Source of the DNA: an uncultured Oscillospiraceae bacterium
Lineage (GTDB): Bacteria; Bacillota; Clostridia; Oscillospirales; Oscillospiraceae
Direction of reading: 5' to 3'
Length of the DNA: 16,191 bases
NCBI GenBank assembly: GCA_910588365.1
Contig: CAJUQS010000175.1
Location: 1-16,191 of the forward strand
Shown here: positions 12,868 through 16,191 of the stretch, one piece after another
Numbering within the stretch: the first letter of the stretch is position 1
Layout of the letters: every line of letters begins with the position of its first letter
Notes under the pieces: model-generated
The model's input: only the letters and a program-made list of their open reading frames with translations
The model's database searches: none
Told to the model about the DNA's origin: nothing
Made by a program: the position numbers and the translations under genes

Positions 12868-13242
12868 ATGAATTTTCCCGCTGAACTGAAGTATTCCAAG
12901 GACCACGAGTGGGTCAAAACCATCGACGAGACCACTGTCCTGGTGGGCATCACGGACTTTGCCCAGAGCGAGCTGGGGGACCTGGTGTTCATCAACCTGC
13001 CCCAGGAGGGCGACGAGGTGACGGCGGAGGAGTCCTTCTGCGACGTGGAATCCGTCAAGGCGGTTTCCGACGTGATGAGCCCCGTCACCGGCGTGGTGGA
13101 GGAGGTCAACACCCAGCTGGAGGATGAGCCCCAGATGCTCAACGAGGATCCCTACGGAGCCTGGATTGCCAAAATCAAGGATGTCTCCGCCTTCGGCGAG
13201 CTGATGAGCGCCAGCGAATACGAGGCATTCATCCAGAAGTAA
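12868..13242 (+). CDS. gcvH: Glycine cleavage system H protein
   Basis: A 124-residue lipoyl carrier that shuttles the aminomethyl group from the P protein to the T protein and electrons to the L protein. The lipoylated lysine is Lys64 in DVESVKAVSD; the N-terminal KYSKDHEWVK, the VGITDFAQSELGDLVFINLP stretch and the C-terminal GAWIAKIK match the family. Length is normal. The ATG at 12868 is chosen for GGAGG eight bases upstream; the frame is open further into the preceding gene but that part is not H protein. It lies second in the operon. No lipoate ligase or lipoamide dehydrogenase gene is in the window, so both must be supplied from elsewhere. Confidence 0.96.
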   Translation: MNFPAELKYSKDHEWVKTIDETTVLVGITDFAQSELGDLVFINLPQEGDEVTAEESFCDVESVKAVSDVMSPVTGVVEEVNTQLEDEPQMLNEDPYGAWIAKIKDVSAFGELMSASEYEAFIQK

Positions 13243-13251
13243 GATGGCTCC

Positions 13252-13275
13252 GGGAGGGGCCCGCCGGCCCCTCCC
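13252..13275. other. GC-rich intercistronic hairpin between gcvH and gcvPA
   Basis: GGGAGGGGCC and GGCCCCTCCC form a perfect 10-base stem around CGCC. No T tract follows, so it is more likely an RNA-stabilising or pausing structure than a full terminator. It starts ten bases after the gcvH stop codon and could tune the H-to-P ratio. Confidence 0.7.
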
Positions 13276-13304
13276 CCATCCAAGAAAGGAAGAAAGAAAG
13301 CGTT

Positions 13305-14609
13305 ATGGGAAGCTATATCCCCAATACCCGCTCCCAGCAGGAGGAGATGCTCTCCGCCGTCGGTGTGAGCCGGGTGGAGGAGCTCTTCGCGGCGGTGCCC
13401 CATGAGATGCTGGTGGAGCACCTGGACCTGCCGGAGGGCCTCAGCGAACTGGAAGTCCGCCGGAAGGTGACCGCCATGGCCGCGAAAAACAAGGTCTATG
13501 ATACCGTTCTCCGGGGCGCGGGGGCTTACCGGCACTTCATCCCCTCCGTGGTCAAGAGCATCACCGGCCGGGAGGAGCTGGTCACCGCCTACACACCCTA
13601 TCAGGCGGAGATCAGCCAGGGCATCCTGCAATCCATCTTTGAGTACCAGACCATGATCTGCGCCCTGACGGGCATGGAGGTGTCCAACGCCTCCGTCTAC
13701 GACGGCTCCACCGCCGCCGCCGAGGCCCTGGCCATGTGCCGGGACCGGAAGAAGAACAAGGCCCTGGTTTCCGCCTGCGCGGACCCCCAGACCGTCGCCG
13801 TCATGCGCACCTACTGTTTCGGCTCCGGCATGGAGCTGGAGATCATCCCGGAGCGGGACGGGCGCACGGATCTGGAGGCCATGAAGGGCCTTCTGGACGC
13901 CGGGACTGCCTGTGTCTATATCCAGCAGCCCAACTTCTTCGGCAATATTGAGGACGCCAGTGCCATCGGCGAGGCCGTCCACGCCACCGGTGCCAAGTAC
14001 ATCATGGGCTGCAACCCCATCGCCCTGGCGGTGATGGAGACCCCCGCCGCCTGCGGCGCGGACGTGGCCGTGGGCGAGGCCCAGCCCCTGGGACTGGACA
14101 CCGCCTTCGGCGGGCCCTACCTGGGCTATATGGCCGCCACGAAGGCCATGTTCCGCAAGCTGCCCGGCCGTATCGTGGGCCAGACCCACGACGTGGACGG
14201 CAATGTGGGCTATGTGCTCACCCTCACGGCCCGGGAGCAGCACATCCGCCGGGAGAAGGCGTCCAGCAACATCTGCTCCAACCAGGCCCTGTGCGCCTTT
14301 GCCGCCGGGGTGTATCTCTCCGCCATAGGCAGCGAGGGGCTGCGGCAGGCGGCGAAGCTCTCCATGAGCAAGGCCCATTACTTTGCCGGGGAGCTGGAGA
14401 AGGCAGGGATGCCCCGCGTCCACAACGGCGAATATTTCCATGAATTTGTGACCAGGTGCGAAAAGCCCGAGGCGGTGCTGAAGGCCCTGGACGAGAACGG
14501 AATCCTGGGCGGCCTGCCTGTGGAGGGCGGCCTGCTCTGGTGCGTCACCGAGCTGGTGTCCAGGGAAGAACTCGACCGGGCCGCGGCCATCATCAAGGAG
14601 GTGTGCTGA
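13305..14609 (+). CDS. gcvPA: Glycine dehydrogenase (decarboxylating) subunit 1
   Basis: A 434-residue protein, the N-terminal half of the two-subunit P protein found in Firmicutes and Archaea. It begins with the family MGSYIPNT, and contains the RGAGAYRHFIPSVVKSI and YTPYQAEISQGILQSIFEYQ stretches at roughly 66-120, YDGSTAAAEA near 140 and SSNICSNQAL near 323. With GcvPB it decarboxylates glycine using PLP and loads the methylamine onto GcvH; the PLP lysine is in the partner subunit. Its ribosome-binding site (AAGGAAG, about a dozen bases before ATG) is weak, and a GC-rich hairpin lies upstream, so its translation may be lower than that of gcvH. It is one base apart from gcvPB. Confidence 0.96.
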   Translation: MGSYIPNTRSQQEEMLSAVGVSRVEELFAAVPHEMLVEHLDLPEGLSELEVRRKVTAMAAKNKVYDTVLRGAGAYRHFIPSVVKSITGREELVTAYTPYQAEISQGILQSIFEYQTMICALTGMEVSNASVYDGSTAAAEALAMCRDRKKNKALVSACADPQTVAVMRTYCFGSGMELEIIPERDGRTDLEAMKGLLDAGTACVYIQQPNFFGNIEDASAIGEAVHATGAKYIMGCNPIALAVMETPAACGADVAVGEAQPLGLDTAFGGPYLGYMAATKAMFRKLPGRIVGQTHDVDGNVGYVLTLTAREQHIRREKASSNICSNQALCAFAAGVYLSAIGSEGLRQAAKLSMSKAHYFAGELEKAGMPRVHNGEYFHEFVTRCEKPEAVLKALDENGILGGLPVEGGLLWCVTELVSREELDRAAAIIKEVC

Positions 14610-14610
14610 G

Positions 14611-16038
14611 ATGAAGCTGATTTTTGAGAAGGGCGCGCCCGGCCAGCACCTGACCCTGATGCCCGCCTGCGACGTGCCGGAGGTGGAGCTCTCCAATCCC
14701 CGCACCGATCCCCTGGAGCTGCCCCACGTATCCGAGACGGAGCTGACCCGCCACTACACGGCCCTGGCCAAGCGGGTCCACGGCGTCAACGACGGGTTCT
14801 ACCCCCTGGGCTCCTGCACCATGAAGTACAACCCCAAGATCAACGAGGACATGGCCACCCTGCCCGGCTTTACCCAGATCCACCCCCTCCAGCCGGAGGA
14901 GACGGTCCAGGGCTGTTTGCTGGTGCTGGCGGAGTCCGCCAGGCTTCTGGGGGAGATCACCGGCATGGACGCCATGACCTTCCAGCCCGCCGCCGGGGCC
15001 CACGGCGAGTTCACCGGCCTGCTCCTCATCAAGGCGTATCACGCCCACCGGAACGATACCGCCCGGACGAAAATCATCGTCCCCGACTCCGCCCACGGCA
15101 CCAACCCCGCCTCCGCCGTCATGGCGGGCTTCACTGTGGTGAACGTCCCCTCCGGCCCGGACGGGTGCGTGGACGTGGAGGCCCTGCGCGCCGCCGTGGG
15201 ACCCGACACCGCCGGGCTCATGCTCACCAACCCCAACACCGTGGGCATCTTTGACAGGAACATTCTGGAGATCACCAGGATCGTCCACGACGCGGGGGGC
15301 CTGTGCTACTACGACGGCGCCAACCTCAACGCGGTCATGGGCGTGGTCCGGCCCGGGGATATGGGCTTTGACGTGATCCACCTGAACCTGCACAAGACCT
15401 TTTCCACCCCCCATGGCGGCGGCGGCCCCGGCTCCGGCGCGGTGGGCTGCAAGAAGCTCCTGGCGCCCTTCCTCCCCGGCCCCGTTGTGGCGGAGGACGG
15501 GAGCGGCTGCCGGCTGGTTCAGCCCGATCACTCCATCGGCAGGGTGAAGAATTTTTACGGCAACTTCGCCGTGGTGGTCCGGGCCCTGACCTATGTGCTC
15601 ACCCTGGGCCGGGAGGGCATCCCCGAGGCGGCGAAAAACGCGGTGCTCAACGCAAACTACATGATGAAGCGCCTGTCAGAGAAATACACCATGGCCTACG
15701 CCGGACCCTGTATGCACGAGTTCGTCATGTGCCTCCAGGACCTGAAGGATACCACTGGCTGCTCCGCCATGGACATCGCCAAGGGCCTTTTGGACCACGG
15801 CATCCACCCGCCCACGATGTACTTCCCCCTCATCGTCCACGAGGCGCTGATGGTGGAGCCCACGGAGACGGAGAGCCGGGAAACCATGGACGAGGTCTGC
15901 GGCGTGTTCCTGCACCTGTGGGACGTGGCCCATGACAATCCCCAGGCCCTCCACGACGCCCCCACCAGGACCCCGGTCCGCCGCCTGGACGAGGTGGGCG
16001 CGGCCCGGAACCCGGTGCTGCGATACACGGGGGAGTGA
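14611..16038 (+). CDS. gcvPB: Glycine dehydrogenase (decarboxylating) subunit 2
   Basis: A 475-residue PLP-dependent subunit of the P protein. Family landmarks are LIFEKGAPG at the N-terminus, YPLGSCTMKYNPK at about 64-76, HGEFTGLLLIKAYH near 131, SAHGTNPASA near 160 and the PLP lysine 262 in LNLHKTFSTPHGGGGPG. It catalyses glycine decarboxylation together with GcvPA. The start follows the gcvPA stop after a single base, with AAGGAGG nine bases upstream inside gcvPA, so equal expression of the two subunits is likely. It is the last recognisable gene of the operon; no clear terminator follows before a possible convergent frame. Confidence 0.96.
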   Translation: MKLIFEKGAPGQHLTLMPACDVPEVELSNPRTDPLELPHVSETELTRHYTALAKRVHGVNDGFYPLGSCTMKYNPKINEDMATLPGFTQIHPLQPEETVQGCLLVLAESARLLGEITGMDAMTFQPAAGAHGEFTGLLLIKAYHAHRNDTARTKIIVPDSAHGTNPASAVMAGFTVVNVPSGPDGCVDVEALRAAVGPDTAGLMLTNPNTVGIFDRNILEITRIVHDAGGLCYYDGANLNAVMGVVRPGDMGFDVIHLNLHKTFSTPHGGGGPGSGAVGCKKLLAPFLPGPVVAEDGSGCRLVQPDHSIGRVKNFYGNFAVVVRALTYVLTLGREGIPEAAKNAVLNANYMMKRLSEKYTMAYAGPCMHEFVMCLQDLKDTTGCSAMDIAKGLLDHGIHPPTMYFPLIVHEALMVEPTETESRETMDEVCGVFLHLWDVAHDNPQALHDAPTRTPVRRLDEVGAARNPVLRYTGE

Positions 16039-16063
16039 GCACGTATCCCTTTTTAAATGCGAA

Positions 16064-16191
16064 TCAATAGTAGAAACGCTCTAAAAAGGCGAAAAAAGCG
16101 AGAGCGGAGAAGACGAGGAAAAAGATGCCCTGTAGAGAGCGGGCGCGAGAGGCATCCTGGAAGGCAGCTTTGAGATTAGCCCAATGGAAAA
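16064..16191 (-). CDS. Possible 3' end of a membrane protein gene, cut by the window edge
   Basis: On the minus strand a frame open from the window edge reaches TGA at 16064-16066, giving at least 41 residues. It reads FHWANLKAAFQDASRARSLQ and then a hydrophobic segment GIFFLVFSALAFFAFLERFYY, which would be a C-terminal membrane helix. Third codon positions are rich in C and T, as in a real gene. Forty codons are too few to exclude chance, and I cannot name a family. If real, it converges on gcvPB with 25 bases between stops. Confidence 0.35.
   Translation of the reverse strand, partial: FHWANLKAAFQDASRARSLQGIFFLVFSALAFFAFLERFYY

Overview
The window most resembles a chromosomal segment from a GC-rich gut clostridium of the Oscillospiraceae type (Flavonifractor/Oscillibacter-like). 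This is inferred from GC-rich coding regions, Firmicute Shine-Dalgarno sites (AGGAGG), Firmicute-type families (YlmH, DUF896/YnzC, XpaC, two-subunit GcvPA/GcvPB) and AT-rich intergenic regions full of small palindromes. No species can be named from the sequence alone.

Left part, all on the minus strand. Positions 145-1816 hold cobS-cobU-cobC, the end of cobalamin nucleotide-loop assembly, packed with 10-base and 4-base overlaps; the CobU is unusually short. Positions 2055-4591 hold ylmH (ribosome-associated S4 protein), a DUF896/YnzC protein and a large XpaC-family membrane protein. Positions 4653-6404 hold a half-size ABC exporter behind a clear sigma-A promoter.

Middle part, 6430-9840, is less GC-rich and looks accessory: a small two-helix membrane protein with a membrane-anchored XRE regulator and a strong terminator; an unrecognised 138-residue protein; and a TetR regulator translationally coupled (GTGA) to a CPBP intramembrane protease, behind a perfect-consensus promoter with palindromes over its -10 box.

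Right part, plus strand, 9759-16038, is a complete-looking glycine cleavage operon without the L protein. A promoter leads into a tandem glycine riboswitch, two successive terminators, a single 882-residue gene fusing GcvT to a divergent serine hydroxymethyltransferase, then gcvH, gcvPA and gcvPB. The riboswitch would make expression depend on glycine. The fusion would put methylene-tetrahydrofolate release and its use for serine synthesis in one polypeptide, so the operon reads as a glycine-to-serine converter.

Two families of short dispersed repeats run through the intergenic spaces. Family 1 is a perfect hairpin found three times with compensatory base changes in its stem; two copies start exactly after a stop codon. 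Family 2 is a roughly 43-base element found three times. The GcvT-SHMT fusion with its regulatory leader and the repeat families are the most noteworthy items.
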